Source: an uncultured Sulfurovum sp.
GTDB taxonomy: Bacteria; Campylobacterota; Campylobacteria; Campylobacterales; Sulfurovaceae
Length of the DNA stretch: 33,627 bases
Reading direction: 5' to 3'
NCBI GenBank assembly: GCA_902727915.1
Contig: CACVAU010000036.1
Coordinates: forward strand, 1 to 33,627
Under the pieces are notes generated by a model. That model was given only the letters and a program-made list of their open reading frames with translations, had not been told where the DNA came from and made no database searches. The position numbers were made by a program, and so were the translations under genes. Below, piece after piece: positions 1 through 8,613 of this stretch; the first letter of the stretch is position 1; the number at the start of each line of letters is the position of its first letter.

Positions 1-102
1 TTTTCTCTTCTTCCTGTTTTTCTTGACAAGCATTTAATTCAGAAGGTTGAATTCACGATTGCCAATCTTGGGGCTATTCATCCCTCTCTAAAGGTCGCTT
101 AG
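1..102 (+). CDS. possible 3' end of a truncated gene
   Basis: An open frame enters from the left edge and runs 33 codons to a TAG stop. The visible tail ends in ...AIHPSLKVA and has ordinary amino-acid composition, but it is too short to assign to any family and a chance open frame of this length is quite possible. A competing reading is a minus-strand start (ATG at 31-33) going off the edge into a Lys/Arg-rich peptide, which lacks a convincing ribosome-binding site. I do not recognise either. Confidence 0.25.
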   Translation, partial: FSLLPVFLDKHLIQKVEFTIANLGAIHPSLKVA

Positions 103-248
103 GGAACTTTTTTGGCTAAGGTATTGAGATTAAATAATGCTGAAGTATGTATTTCTTGATATGTTTATCTTATTTTTCTTTTTTATTAGAAAAATGGGAA
201 TGAGTGTTGATGGTTAGGAGAAAAAATTAGAAATTACGCTTTAGATTG

Positions 249-287
249 TAATATTAAACATTAAATAATTATTAATGTTTAATATTA
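249..287. repeat. 16-bp perfect inverted repeat, AT-rich
   Basis: Arms at 249-264 and 272-287 are exact reverse complements with a 7-base A/T loop. There is no G/C-rich core and no T-run after it, so it is less likely a Rho-independent terminator than a protein-binding site or a cruciform-prone element. It could still end transcription coming from the left edge. Confidence 0.6.
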
Positions 288-294
288 GTATTTA

Positions 295-310
295 AATTGT
301 ATATACAATT
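295..310. promoter_or_regulatory. 16-bp palindrome, candidate operator
   Basis: AATTGTATATACAATT is a perfect palindrome immediately left of the tandem ATCTTACA repeats. The ATTGTA half-site with dyad symmetry is typical in form of a dimeric repressor or activator site, although chance palindromes are commoner in AT-rich DNA. Confidence 0.35.
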
Positions 311-329
311 ATCTTACAGCTATCTTACA
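311..329 (+). promoter_or_regulatory. tandem ATCTTACA direct repeats, one helical turn apart
   Basis: Two identical 8-mers start at 311 and 322, an 11-bp phase that puts both on the same face of the helix. This is the usual geometry of OmpR/PhoB-class response-regulator sites. They lie just upstream of where a -35 region would fall for the TATAAT at 363-368. Confidence 0.4.
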
Positions 330-441
330 ATTAAGAATTTTAGCTTATTAGAGTTTTCTATTTATAATTTGCATACAAGGCATTCTTCTTTATTCATATG
401 TTGTCTTTAATATAAAAAATTTTGTATGTAGGAAAGTGAAA

Positions 442-1101
442 ATGGATGTTAAAAAAATAAAAAATAATTTGACCTTTGGAAAAATAAGTAGTTTGTTAAT
501 CATTGGTTTTGGTGTTGGTTGGTTAGCAGGTTTATCTGTATCCCCTATTGTATCAACACTTATTTCAACTATCGTTGGAGTTAGCGTTACAGTGGTTAGT
601 GTAATGAGTGGCTTATCTTTTAGTTCTAATATTAAAGAAGAGTCCAAAAGAGTACCTTGGAAAATTCATCCTGCACCAATAGCACTTTTAGTTTTTGGGA
701 TTATTTTCGGTTCAGGAGCTGGTATCTATGTAAGAACTCATAATGTTTTAGGTATGAGTTCAGAAAAAAAGTTTGTTGAAACATGGACGACTTTAGGGAA
801 ATCATTTGATAAAAATCCAATTATTACAGAGGAAGAGATTGTGGAACAATTATTTAAAAACATCGTGTTATTAAATGAAAATGAAACATCTTTAGAAAAT
901 ACTCAAACTTTAGCAAGTTCTTTACGTAACAAAAGCTTTAAACAAAAAAGTTTTTGTTCACAATTATATCGTGTGATTGAATATGAAGAAGAGTATAGAC
1001 AACTTGTTAAAGAATCTGAATGGAATGAAGCAAAGAAAGACAAGTTTTTAAAAGCTAAGACAGAAGAAGTAAGAAAGGAATTAGTTGAAAATGAATGCTA
1101 A
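442..1101 (+). CDS. membrane protein with three helices and a helical C-terminal domain, unknown function
   Basis: 219 residues from the ATG at 442, preferred over the in-frame GTG at 436 because AGGAAA (430-435) is correctly spaced only from the ATG. Three hydrophobic segments lie at about residues 15-33, 37-58 and 79-97. The Lys-rich N-terminus and the KEESKR..WK loop suggest these sides face the cytoplasm, which puts residues 100-219 in the periplasm. That domain is charged, predicted helical and has two cysteines, one in SFCSQL and one at the very C-terminus, that could form a disulfide. I do not recognise the family. The end overlaps the start of the protease gene by 11 bases, so the two are almost certainly co-transcribed and translationally coupled; a role as anchor or partner of that protease is an inference. 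Confidence 0.75.
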   Translation: MDVKKIKNNLTFGKISSLLIIGFGVGWLAGLSVSPIVSTLISTIVGVSVTVVSVMSGLSFSSNIKEESKRVPWKIHPAPIALLVFGIIFGSGAGIYVRTHNVLGMSSEKKFVETWTTLGKSFDKNPIITEEEIVEQLFKNIVLLNENETSLENTQTLASSLRNKSFKQKSFCSQLYRVIEYEEEYRQLVKESEWNEAKKDKFLKAKTEEVRKELVENEC

Positions 1102-2263
1102 AAAATATTTAACAAAAATCATAAGTTTTTTCATTATAGGATGCTTAGTTTTTATTAATGGAGTTCAAGCTAAAGAGTTAGGAGTTCAAGGAATTTATAG
1201 AATAAAAGCAAATAAGAGTAAGGAGGAGTATAGTGTTTCAACAGGGTTTCTTTTTGAACATGAGAATGAAAAAGTTATTGTTACAACTTTACATGGGGTT
1301 ATTGATTCTAAATCAATTGAAATGACACTTAATGATGGTACTAAACGAATTGATAGAGTAGATTGTCTTAATATAAAAAAAGTGAATGTAGACAAAGATT
1401 TAGCTCTTTTAGAACCTTGTAAAGATAGAGATATTAATTCTTCTGTGGCTGTATTATCTAGTGTATCTAATAAATTTAATTATGAAAATGTGCATCTTAA
1501 GGGATACCCTCATGGGATATCCATTCCTCTGATATCAAAACAGATAAATATTCATCCTCAGCCAACACAAAAATTAAAGCTCTTACTTCCTGACGATTTT
1601 CGTGCTGATATATTTGAAAGAAAAAAAACAATAATAGCTATTCCATCATTAGACACAACAGTTATTAGTATAGAAGGATTAATTGTTGGTTCACATTCAG
1701 GTTCGCCACTTTTAAATTCAAAAAATCAAGTTTTGGGGGTTGCTAGTGGAAGTTTAGATGGAGCGATTTCTTGGGCAATACCTTTTGATTCTAATATTAT
1801 ATGGAGCAATTTCAAGAATGTAAGTGAACATGATAAAGCTCTATGGAAAAGGTCTCTAAGTATTTCTAAATATTCTAAAGCGAAATCTTTTGGAATTGTT
1901 GAATCATCTAGTGGTACTATTCAATGGCAAAAATTTAAAAAAGCTAAATATAAAACGTGGCAAGAGGCTAAAGAATATGTTGCTCAAATGAATAATAGAC
2001 GATTACTAGGACATAATAATTGGAGGCTTCCAAAGATAGGGGAACTTAAAGACCTTAGAAGAATTATTAAAAATAATCCTAAGGAATATTCAGATGTAGA
2101 TTTACTCTATAGATCAGATGAAAAACATGGATTAAAAACTTATGTTGTTAACCTAGGTAATGCAGAAATGAAATGGAGTGATTTTAATCATGAAAGAGTA
2201 GTTGTTAAGCGTCGTCAGAATGAAGCTTTTGCTGTTCGTTTAGTACGTGATGTTATTGAATAA
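1091..2263 (+). CDS. secreted trypsin-like serine protease fused to a DUF1566/Lcl-type C-terminal domain
   Basis: 390 residues from the ATG at 1091; an upstream in-frame TTG (1085) adds only two residues and is less likely. A Sec signal peptide ends near residue 27 (GVQA-KE). The S1-type protease domain spans about 45-240, with His68 in TTLHGV, Asp103 in VDKDLALL and Ser203 in SHSGSP. Cys92 and Cys110 could pair. Residues about 270-390 resemble the DUF1566 (Lcl C-terminal) domain: a W-Q-E-A stretch, then WRLP at 311-314 followed by an E-L helix, then a final FAVRLVRD like the usual YVRCVR ending. DUF1566 occurs mostly in surface or periplasmic proteins and may bind ligand or sugar. Its neighbours are a membrane protein whose C-terminus is probably periplasmic and a lipoprotein, suggesting an envelope protease module. 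Substrate unknown. No PDZ domain is present, which separates it from DegP/HtrA. Confidence 0.8.
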   Translation: MNAKKYLTKIISFFIIGCLVFINGVQAKELGVQGIYRIKANKSKEEYSVSTGFLFEHENEKVIVTTLHGVIDSKSIEMTLNDGTKRIDRVDCLNIKKVNVDKDLALLEPCKDRDINSSVAVLSSVSNKFNYENVHLKGYPHGISIPLISKQINIHPQPTQKLKLLLPDDFRADIFERKKTIIAIPSLDTTVISIEGLIVGSHSGSPLLNSKNQVLGVASGSLDGAISWAIPFDSNIIWSNFKNVSEHDKALWKRSLSISKYSKAKSFGIVESSSGTIQWQKFKKAKYKTWQEAKEYVAQMNNRRLLGHNNWRLPKIGELKDLRRIIKNNPKEYSDVDLLYRSDEKHGLKTYVVNLGNAEMKWSDFNHERVVVKRRQNEAFAVRLVRDVIE

Positions 2264-2305
2264 TTGTGGAAAGGAGGGGTGGAGAGTCTATTAACTGTTA
2301 ATGTT

Positions 2306-2325
2306 TTTCATGTTCATACATGAAA
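2306..2325. repeat. short inverted repeat between protease and lipoprotein genes
   Basis: TTTCATG (2306-2312) and CATGAAA (2319-2325) form a 7-bp stem with a 6-base loop in the 124-bp gap. The stem is AT-rich with no T-run, so it may be an operator or a weak processing site rather than a terminator. Confidence 0.25.
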
Positions 2326-2387
2326 TTATTTTGAGTTTAGTTTTTTAAACTAGGAAACATAATAAAAATAAAAAAGGAAAATTAATA

Positions 2388-3638
2388 ATGAAAATACAAA
2401 CTTTATTACAAACTGTGTTATTGTCAGCTACAGCTTTAGTATTTGCTTCTTGTACCAATAAAGTACCTACTATGAATGTGGAGTCAGGAGAGTTAGTTTT
2501 ATATCCTGACCCTACTCAAATAGTGGTTCATCCTAACGAGGAGATTGCTTTTAAATTTATTCCTGAATCCAAAACTATAAATGTAGAGAATTTAAAAATA
2601 GAATTTGGCGAAAGTACTGATAGTGGTGTTAGCTGTACAGATAGAGAAATAGTTGACTGTAGAGGTCAAACTTTACATGCTCTTCATACTTATAAAAGTC
2701 CAGGAAGTTATAGAATACTTATTAAATCAGGAAATACTGTTATTGCTGAAAAAGCTATTATTATTCCTGAATCTTATATAAGTGATGAAGAATTACAATA
2801 TGACGCACTTAAGCAAATAGCACAGAAGTTAAAAATAGGGATTAAGGAAGTTGCTAACACGAAACCTGATTCCAAATTTGCATTTTCGTCATTAAAAGAT
2901 GCAAATTTTGAGTATGCTACAGATAAAAAAGATGTCAAAGTTATTTATAAAGTAATGCAAGCTTTAGTTGAGAGTGGAGGAGCTTATTCAAATTATAAGA
3001 TTTTAGAAAGAGAACCACAAGCACTTGTTCGTCTTGCACATGAATCATTATGGACAGAAAAGGATAATACTTTTGATAGAGTAGAAAAGTTAGAGTTTGG
3101 ATTAAAAACAGTCAATGGAGGACAAGGTAAACCTATGGTTTATGATATTGAGCTTGCAGGTGTTAATGATAGTCGAGTAGCTATAGATCAAGGTTCAAAA
3201 ACTAGTAATATTGGAGAAGATAAAACAGCAACAATAACAGAGACTAGTAGCGTGAAAAGTTTAGTAGCTAATGAAGTAGATAAATTTAAAGAGTCTGGAA
3301 GTGTAAAAAAAGCATCGAAGAGTCAAAGACCTCTTTTATTCGCAAGATTTGATACGGCTAATTTTCTTGTAGTTATTGATAGAGTTTATGATGCTTCTGT
3401 AAAAAGAAGTCCACCTGTTTATTTTGATAAAAAATATAATACTTTAGCAATAAAAAGAACAGCAAAGTTTAAAATTAATGCAAGAATTCTTGATAGAGAT
3501 GGACGAATACATTGGATCAAAGATTTATCAGGAGAAAAGTCAGATTTAGTGTTGCCTCAATTCGCTCCTAACATTCAAAAGGCATTTAGTGTAGAGAAAG
3601 AAAAATCTATTTTTTCTTTCCTTAATCCTTTTAACTAA
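2388..3638 (+). CDS. outer-envelope lipoprotein with PKD-like domain, unknown function
   Basis: 416 residues. A signal peptide ends in the lipobox F-A-S-C with lipidated Cys22; Thr at +2 suggests delivery to the outer membrane. Residues about 30-130 are beta-rich with LHTYKSPGSYRILIK, the typical 'Y..pG.Y.v.l' ending of a PKD or immunoglobulin-like domain. The middle (130-200) is helical and charged; residues 300-416 form another beta-rich region ending in a hydrophobic FLNPFN tail. I do not recognise the family beyond the PKD-like fold. AAAAGG lies before the ATG. It reads in the same direction as the two upstream genes, and a PKD-containing lipoprotein is a plausible partner or substrate of the protease, though nothing in the sequence proves it. 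Confidence 0.7.
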   Translation: MKIQTLLQTVLLSATALVFASCTNKVPTMNVESGELVLYPDPTQIVVHPNEEIAFKFIPESKTINVENLKIEFGESTDSGVSCTDREIVDCRGQTLHALHTYKSPGSYRILIKSGNTVIAEKAIIIPESYISDEELQYDALKQIAQKLKIGIKEVANTKPDSKFAFSSLKDANFEYATDKKDVKVIYKVMQALVESGGAYSNYKILEREPQALVRLAHESLWTEKDNTFDRVEKLEFGLKTVNGGQGKPMVYDIELAGVNDSRVAIDQGSKTSNIGEDKTATITETSSVKSLVANEVDKFKESGSVKKASKSQRPLLFARFDTANFLVVIDRVYDASVKRSPPVYFDKKYNTLAIKRTAKFKINARILDRDGRIHWIKDLSGEKSDLVLPQFAPNIQKAFSVEKEKSIFSFLNPFN

Positions 3639-3653
3639 GTAATTACTTTTTTT
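3637..3653 (+). terminator. weak Rho-independent terminator after the lipoprotein gene
   Basis: AAGTAATTACTT is a 12-bp palindrome that overlaps the stop codon and runs directly into a stretch of T residues. The stem is short and AT-only, so efficiency would be low. Confidence 0.4.
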
Positions 3654-3784
3654 CTTGGCAGAATTTATAATTTTGTTAGGGAAAAGTAAATATTAAATTT
3701 GTTGGAGAAAGAATATGAAGCTGAAACTTTTATCCTTGAAAGTATTTATTATCTATACTCCCTCTAATTACATTAAAATAAACC

Positions 3785-4573
3785 TTATTTTAAGATAAAA
3801 AAGTCTCTTAATTTTTTTTCAAACTCCAAGTCCAATTTTAACTGAACCTTTTCGATATCTCCCAAAATATTCTTAGCTTCTTGTGGAGAGTATTTTTTAC
3901 GAGAATAAAATCCAAAGTTGACCATTTCATCGATGGTTCCATTTTGGTTGGAGATGATGGTAAAACGAAAATGTTCAAAACTAACATGTCTATTTGAAAA
4001 ACGAATAACAGTAAGGTCATTATTTTCATAAGGTTCTTTTATAATGAGACTTTGATTTTTTCCGATTTTTAAATAGCCTGCATTACCCCAGTAGTCTACT
4101 ACTGTATAATCATCATTAATAGTTGTTTTTACTATCCAAATACCTTCACTTTTTTTAGCTGATTTTGGATTAGAAGGATAGAGATAGGCATACCAAACTC
4201 CTTTTAGGTTTTCAAAAAGTTCTTTGTTATTTGTGAAGATATTATCCTCTTCTTCAAAAGAGATTCTTTCTGCTTTTAGAGACACTTTATATTCATTGAT
4301 ATATTGGTCAATTTCTGTTTTGTTAAAGCTTAAACTATTGTCCCAAATAGTTAATGGGATTTGGTGATGCTTTTGCATACTTTCCATATGCATTTTTTTG
4401 ATGCTAGGTTTAAAATTTATAGCACATAGGTTTGAGACTTGATTTTCTCGTGCATAGCCAAATGTTTTTATGGCTAAAGCTCTTTTCCCACCTTTAATAT
4501 GATTATTTATAATATAGTTAAACTTTTGTCTTAAGAGTTTGTTATTGAGCTCATCTTGATTTTTATAATGCAT
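3785..4573 (-). CDS. hypothetical cytoplasmic protein, 262 residues
   Basis: I do not recognise this protein. It has no signal peptide or membrane segment. The N-terminal third is basic and helical (KGGKRALAIKTFGYAR). Residues about 115-220 look beta-rich, with a GVWYAYLYPS strand, VVDYWGNAGYL and VSFEHFRF, and could be a small barrel or sensory fold. The last 40 residues are a charged helix. The start is supported by AAGGGGAAA ten bases upstream of the ATG and by a minus-strand TATAAT at 4606-4611, so it seems to be transcribed alone. It is convergent with the lipoprotein gene and downstream of mltB. Real-gene status is likely from length and clean control signals; function is open. Confidence 0.65.
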   Translation of the reverse strand: MHYKNQDELNNKLLRQKFNYIINNHIKGGKRALAIKTFGYARENQVSNLCAINFKPSIKKMHMESMQKHHQIPLTIWDNSLSFNKTEIDQYINEYKVSLKAERISFEEEDNIFTNNKELFENLKGVWYAYLYPSNPKSAKKSEGIWIVKTTINDDYTVVDYWGNAGYLKIGKNQSLIIKEPYENNDLTVIRFSNRHVSFEHFRFTIISNQNGTIDEMVNFGFYSRKKYSPQEAKNILGDIEKVQLKLDLEFEKKLRDFFILK

Positions 4574-4605
4574 AATGTATTTCCCCTTATTTAAGTAGCT
4601 TTTGT

Positions 4606-4611
4606 ATTATA
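4606..4611 (-). promoter_or_regulatory. -10 box for the 262-residue hypothetical gene
   Basis: On the minus strand this reads TTCAGT-TATAAT-ACAAAAG, about 33 bases before the ATG. There is no clear -35, as is usual for Campylobacterota vegetative promoters. Confidence 0.5.
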
Positions 4612-4741
4612 ACTGAAACTGTTTATTTTAAGGAAATTAAATGACAAGGCGAAAAAACCATAAATTTTTGAAGATGAACTATGGAATAATGAATTTTAAT
4701 ATATTAGAATATTTTTATAAGTCTACAAATGAGTATCTTTT

Positions 4742-5872
4742 TTATCTTCCATATCTCTTTTTCTTAACTTCTTGACCCAGTTCATAGACCACCATTCCAT
4801 AAAAAGTACTATGATTATAAGTGGTAATGACTCTAAAGTTATGTGTACCGAACCATAGTTCATCATACTTATACTTTGGTAGTTTAATTAAAGATACAGG
4901 GCCTTTATAGTTTAGTTTTTTTCTCGCTGTAATTTTATGTTTTTTACGTAATTTATATTGAGAGTATTTTGTTTTAAACCCTGTTTTTAGTTTTTTAAAA
5001 CGGTTTCCTTTATATCTTGCACGAGTAACAATTTCACTTATATTTTTTTTCCAGCCATTTCTAGCAAAATAATTGGCTATGGAACCAATGGCATCTTCTG
5101 CATTCCATAAGTCTGTTACCCCATCACCATTAAAATCAACAGCAAAAGCCAAGTAAGAAGAAGCAATAAATTGACCGTAGCCCATTGCTCCAGCATTAGA
5201 ACCCATAAGTACTGAAGCATCTAAATTGGCTTGACGTGTCATAATAAGAAACTTTTCTAATTGTTTCGTGTAGAATTTTTCACGACGGTCACCTAGCATT
5301 CCTTTTGTGGTTAGAACATCGATAACACGTTTCTTACCAAAATTAACGCCATAAGCAGTTTCAACACCTAAAACGCCAATAATAAACTCTGGTAATACAC
5401 CGTACTCTTGATACGCACGGTTAAGTGTATGCTCATGTTCATTCCAAAAGGCAATACCACGGTCAATGTTTCGTTCATAAATAAACATGCCTCGATAGCG
5501 ATCCCATTTACCTTTTGGTTTTACTTTTACAACACAGTTTCCATCTTTAGTTAAGGGTATTTTACAGGGAACAACAATTTGATTGGTATCTCGCGCATTG
5601 GAAAATAAATTATAAAGATATTTATATTCAAAACCATGTTCATTATGCATTTTATCAATAAAGTTTGTAAGTTTCCAGTTGTTAGAAAAATCTCCACTAA
5701 GACCTAAATAATCATTTTTTGGAGTTTCTTCTATAGTGTTTTGGATGCCAATGGTTGTTTGAATATGCTCTGTTTTTTTACTAATGTTTATGTCTGGACT
5801 GACTTTTTTTGTGCTACATGCTGAAAGTAAGAGTAGGGAAAAAGCGAGGGTATATAAGTGATTTTTTTTCAT
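4742..5872 (-). CDS. mltB: membrane-bound lytic murein transglycosylase B (MltB family)
   Basis: 376 residues. The lipoprotein signal has lipobox L-S-A-C, Cys19 lipidated. The SLT_2-type domain carries catalytic Glu171 in GVLGVETAYG, then the family motifs GSNAGAMGYGQF and the calcium-loop-like DFNGDGVTDLWN. It cleaves the MurNAc-GlcNAc bond of peptidoglycan from the inner face of the outer membrane, forming 1,6-anhydroMurNAc ends, in wall remodelling. The C-terminal 90 residues are rich in Lys/Arg/Tyr (KLRKKHKITARKK), more basic than I would expect, and may help wall binding. The last part ends with an RVITTYNHSTFYGM stretch seen in this family. AGGAAG precedes the ATG, with a minus-strand -10 at 5901-5906. 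It is divergent from leuS. Confidence 0.9.
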   Translation of the reverse strand: MKKNHLYTLAFSLLLLSACSTKKVSPDINISKKTEHIQTTIGIQNTIEETPKNDYLGLSGDFSNNWKLTNFIDKMHNEHGFEYKYLYNLFSNARDTNQIVVPCKIPLTKDGNCVVKVKPKGKWDRYRGMFIYERNIDRGIAFWNEHEHTLNRAYQEYGVLPEFIIGVLGVETAYGVNFGKKRVIDVLTTKGMLGDRREKFYTKQLEKFLIMTRQANLDASVLMGSNAGAMGYGQFIASSYLAFAVDFNGDGVTDLWNAEDAIGSIANYFARNGWKKNISEIVTRARYKGNRFKKLKTGFKTKYSQYKLRKKHKITARKKLNYKGPVSLIKLPKYKYDELWFGTHNFRVITTYNHSTFYGMVVYELGQEVKKKRYGR

Positions 5873-5900
5873 ATATGTTTTATCTTCCTGTTTTGGAGAT

Positions 5901-5906
5901 ATTATA
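5901..5906 (-). promoter_or_regulatory. -10 box for mltB
   Basis: The minus strand reads CCCAT-TATAAT-ATC about 28 bases from the mltB ATG, which would give a leader of around 20 bases. Confidence 0.5.
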
Positions 5907-6059
5907 ATGGGTGAATGATGAAATGGTTATTAAATATTTAGGAAAAACTTAGGAATAGTATTTGACTGTTAAAGTTTATAGTATAACTTTAAAAAACTTG
6001 TTTATTTTTATTAATTTTCTCTCTTACCCATGTTACTTTAATCAAAATCGTTATTTTGC

Positions 6060-6065
6060 TATAAT
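6060..6065 (+). promoter_or_regulatory. extended -10 promoter of leuS
   Basis: TTTTGC-TATAAT matches the TGnTATAAT extended -10 typical of Campylobacterota. Transcription would start near 6072, only about 25 bases before the ATG at 6097. This excludes the in-frame upstream start at 5962 as the usual one. Confidence 0.75.
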
Positions 6066-6096
6066 TCACGCAAGATTTAGAAATGGAGTACGAACA

Positions 6097-8538
6097 ATGA
6101 GTTATAGCCCAAGTGAGATAGAAAATAAATGGCAAAAAACATGGAGTGAGACAGGGGCATTTGAGCCTTTAGAAGACAAGAGTTTAGACAAAAAATACAT
6201 TTTAAGTATGTTTCCTTTTCCAAGTGGTCGTCTTCATATGGGACATGTGCGTAACTACTCTATTGGTGATGCGATGGCACGTTACTATCGTAAACAAAAT
6301 TACAATGTATTGCACCCAATTGGTTTTGATGCCTTTGGTATGCCAGCTGAAAATGCTGCGATTCAGAATGGACGACATCCTAAAGATTGGACGTATTCAA
6401 ACATTGACTATATGCGTAAAGAGCTTTCTACCTTAGGGCTTTCATTTTCAGAAACACGTGAGTTTGCGACTTGTGATGAACTTTACACAAAATGGGAACA
6501 AGAGTTCATCATTAAGATGTTTGAAGAGAAGCTTTTATACCGTGAGTCTACAACGGTTAACTGGTGTGAAGATTGTCATACTGTTTTGGCAAATGAGCAA
6601 GTAGAGGAGGGTTGTTGTTGGCGTTGTGACAATGAAGTAGAACTTAAAGAGATGCCTGGGTATTACCTTGACATTCGAAAATATGCTGATGAACTACTTG
6701 ATGACTTAAAACTACTTGAAAACAAATGGCCTTCACAAGTTTTAGCCATGCAAAGTAACTGGATTGGTAAGTCTCAAGGCTTAGAGTTTTCTTTTAAACT
6801 TTCAGAGGCTTCACAAGAAAAGTTAAGCAATAAGTTTGAAGGTTTTGAAGTATTTACAACCAGACCTGATACCATTCAAGGGGTCACGTACACAGCTTTA
6901 GCACCTGAACATCCAATTGTAAAAGAGTTAATTAAAAATGAGCTTTTAGATGCTGAGGTAATAGAAAAAATCACCATTATGTCGAACATGACCGAGGTAG
7001 AAAGAGCTAAAGCCGGTAAAGAGGGTTATGATCTTGGTATTACGGTGATTCATCCTTTAACAGGATTAGAAGTACCTGTGTGGATTGCTAACTTTGTATT
7101 GGCTTCTTATGGTGGGGGAGCTGTTATGTCCGTACCTGCCCATGATGAACGTGACTTTGAATTTGCCACACAGTATAACTTACCGATGAACTATGTTATT
7201 GAAGGTGGAGAAGAGGGAGCTGCTTACATAGGTGAGGGTGTTCTTATGAACTCTGGCGAGTTTGATGGTTTAAAAAATACCGAAGCAAAAGCAGCCGTGA
7301 TTAAACTTTTTGAAGAGAAGTCTTTAGGAAAAGGAACTACCAATTACAAGTTAAGAAACTGGGGTATTTCACGTCAACGTTACTGGGGTGCGCCAATCCC
7401 ATTTGTGCATTGTGACCATTGTGGTTTGGTTCCTGAAAAAGTAGAAAACTTACCAATCGCACTTCCTGAAGATGTAGAGATTACAGGTGAGGGGAATCCT
7501 CTTGAAAAGCATCCTACGTGGAAACATACAGCCTGTCCAAAGTGTGGTAAAGATGCCGTACGTGAAACCGATACGATGGATACTTTTGTACAGTCCTCAT
7601 GGTATCAGTTCCGTTACGCAACCGATTCTAAGAAATGGAATGAGTGTGGTATTGATAAAGATGATGTAAACTATTGGTTAGGGGTTGATCAATACATTGG
7701 TGGAATTGAACATGCAATTCTTCACTTACTTTATGCACGTTTCTTTACCAAAGCCTTAAGAGATGTTGGTTTCATAGATGACTTAAAAGAGCCATTTGAT
7801 AACTTGTTAACCCAAGGTATGGTACTGATGGATGGGGCAAAAATGTCTAAGTCTAAAGGAAACACGGTTGATCCTGATGCTCTCATAGAGAAGTACGGAG
7901 CAGATACTGCTAGACTCTTTACACTGTTTGCTGCCCCACCACAAAAAGAGCTAGAGTGGAATGACTCAGCTGTTGAAGGTGCGTTTAGGTTCATTAAAAA
8001 GCTTTATGACAGAAAATCTAAAGTAACGGTTAATGCATTGCCAAGTATTGAGCAGTCGTCATTAAGTAAAGAAGAGAAAGTAGCCAGAGCTAAAGTCTAT
8101 GATGCTTTGAAAAAGTCGGTGGATGTGTATGAAAAGACCTTTGCTTTTAACACTCTCATTGCAGCGTGTATGGAAGCATTGAACGCTTTAGACAAGCAAG
8201 ACAATGAACTGGTTTGGTCAGAGGGACTTTACATCATTACCCATTTACTTGAACCAATCATTCCTCATGTATGTGCAGAGCTTTCTGAAGAACTTTTTGA
8301 CTCTAAAAACCTAGCTGGTAAGATAGCAATTTTAGATGAGGTATTTGTTCAAGATACGTTGACCTTAGGGGTAGCCATAAACGGTAAACGAAGAGCAGAA
8401 ATCGAAGTAGATGCTGGGGCAGATAAAGAAGATGTTATAGCCATGGCAAAAGAGTCTGTAGCTAAATGGCTGGAAGACAAAAATGTTGTTAAAGAGATTT
8501 TGGTTCCTAAGAAGATGGTGAATTTGGTGGTTAAATAA
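6097..8538 (+). CDS. leuS: leucyl-tRNA synthetase
   Basis: Class I aminoacyl-tRNA synthetase that charges tRNA(Leu). 813 residues from the ATG at 6097, a normal bacterial length. The reading frame stays open 45 codons further up, but the promoter at 6060-6065 and the conserved start ([13 protein letters not shown]) place initiation here. The HIGH motif is HMGH at 47-50 and KMSKS is at 582-586. The CP1 editing domain with the Thr-rich [10 protein letters not shown] lies between them. A CEDC...CWRC cysteine set around residues 160-185 suggests a zinc knuckle. The C-terminal domain is complete. It is a single-gene unit with a terminator-like hairpin after the stop. Confidence 0.97.
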   Translation: MSYSPSEIENKWQKTWSETGAFEPLEDKSLDKKYILSMFPFPSGRLHMGHVRNYSIGDAMARYYRKQNYNVLHPIGFDAFGMPAENAAIQNGRHPKDWTYSNIDYMRKELSTLGLSFSETREFATCDELYTKWEQEFIIKMFEEKLLYRESTTVNWCEDCHTVLANEQVEEGCCWRCDNEVELKEMPGYYLDIRKYADELLDDLKLLENKWPSQVLAMQSNWIGKSQGLEFSFKLSEASQEKLSNKFEGFEVFTTRPDTIQGVTYTALAPEHPIVKELIKNELLDAEVIEKITIMSNMTEVERAKAGKEGYDLGITVIHPLTGLEVPVWIANFVLASYGGGAVMSVPAHDERDFEFATQYNLPMNYVIEGGEEGAAYIGEGVLMNSGEFDGLKNTEAKAAVIKLFEEKSLGKGTTNYKLRNWGISRQRYWGAPIPFVHCDHCGLVPEKVENLPIALPEDVEITGEGNPLEKHPTWKHTACPKCGKDAVRETDTMDTFVQSSWYQFRYATDSKKWNECGIDKDDVNYWLGVDQYIGGIEHAILHLLYARFFTKALRDVGFIDDLKEPFDNLLTQGMVLMDGAKMSKSKGNTVDPDALIEKYGADTARLFTLFAAPPQKELEWNDSAVEGAFRFIKKLYDRKSKVTVNALPSIEQSSLSKEEKVARAKVYDALKKSVDVYEKTFAFNTLIAACMEALNALDKQDNELVWSEGLYIITHLLEPIIPHVCAELSEELFDSKNLAGKIAILDEVFVQDTLTLGVAINGKRRAEIEVDAGADKEDVIAMAKESVAKWLEDKNVVKEILVPKKMVNLVVK

Positions 8539-8548
8539 GAAGATAAAT

Positions 8549-8576
8549 GAGTAACAGACCTTTAGGCTTGTTACTC
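8549..8576 (+). terminator. hairpin terminator after leuS
   Basis: GAGTAACA (8549-8556) pairs with TGTTACTC (8569-8576); inside, ACC/GGC-type pairs extend the stem to a TTTA loop. It sits ten bases after the leuS stop. The 3' side is TAAATTG rather than a clean T-run, so termination may be partial. Confidence 0.6.
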
Positions 8577-8585
8577 TAAATTGTA

Positions 8586-8613
8586 AGGTACTTATTCTTT
8601 ACTACAAGTACCT
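8586..8613. terminator. second hairpin, possible bidirectional terminator
   Basis: AGGTACTT and AAGTACCT form a perfect 8-bp stem around a 12-base loop, directly after the leuS hairpin. It also overlaps the end of a minus-strand open frame (8602-8715). It could back up leuS termination. Confidence 0.4.

Larger units (their letters stand above)
103..435. promoter_or_regulatory. non-coding region with stacked palindromes and tandem repeats
   Basis: No credible gene is seen here. In order the stretch holds a 16-bp perfect inverted repeat (249-264 and 272-287, loop of 7), a 16-bp perfect palindrome centred on GTATAC (295-310), and two copies of ATCTTACA (311-318, 322-329) spaced exactly 11 bp apart. 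A TATAAT box follows at 363-368. Placement of the direct repeats roughly 45-65 bases before a start site near 375 is what an OmpR-type activator site would look like, but the regulator is unknown. The array most likely controls the gene starting at 442. Confidence 0.5.

Noticed and set aside
3715..3798. 27-codon ORF with a good ribosome-binding site (GGAGAAAG)
   Set aside because: It overlaps the end of the convergent minus-strand gene, has no recognisable sequence and is short enough to be chance; a TATAAT upstream keeps it from being excluded entirely.
4641..4775. 44-codon plus-strand ORF (MTRRKNHKF...)
   Set aside because: It runs into the 3' end of mltB, is very rich in Tyr/Phe/Asn as expected from AT-rich non-coding sequence, and has no known relative.
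5962..6096. 45-codon N-terminal extension of leuS
   Set aside because: The extended -10 promoter at 6060-6065 lies inside it, and the resulting hydrophobic N-terminus is not found in leucyl-tRNA synthetases; the ATG at 6097 fits family and promoter.
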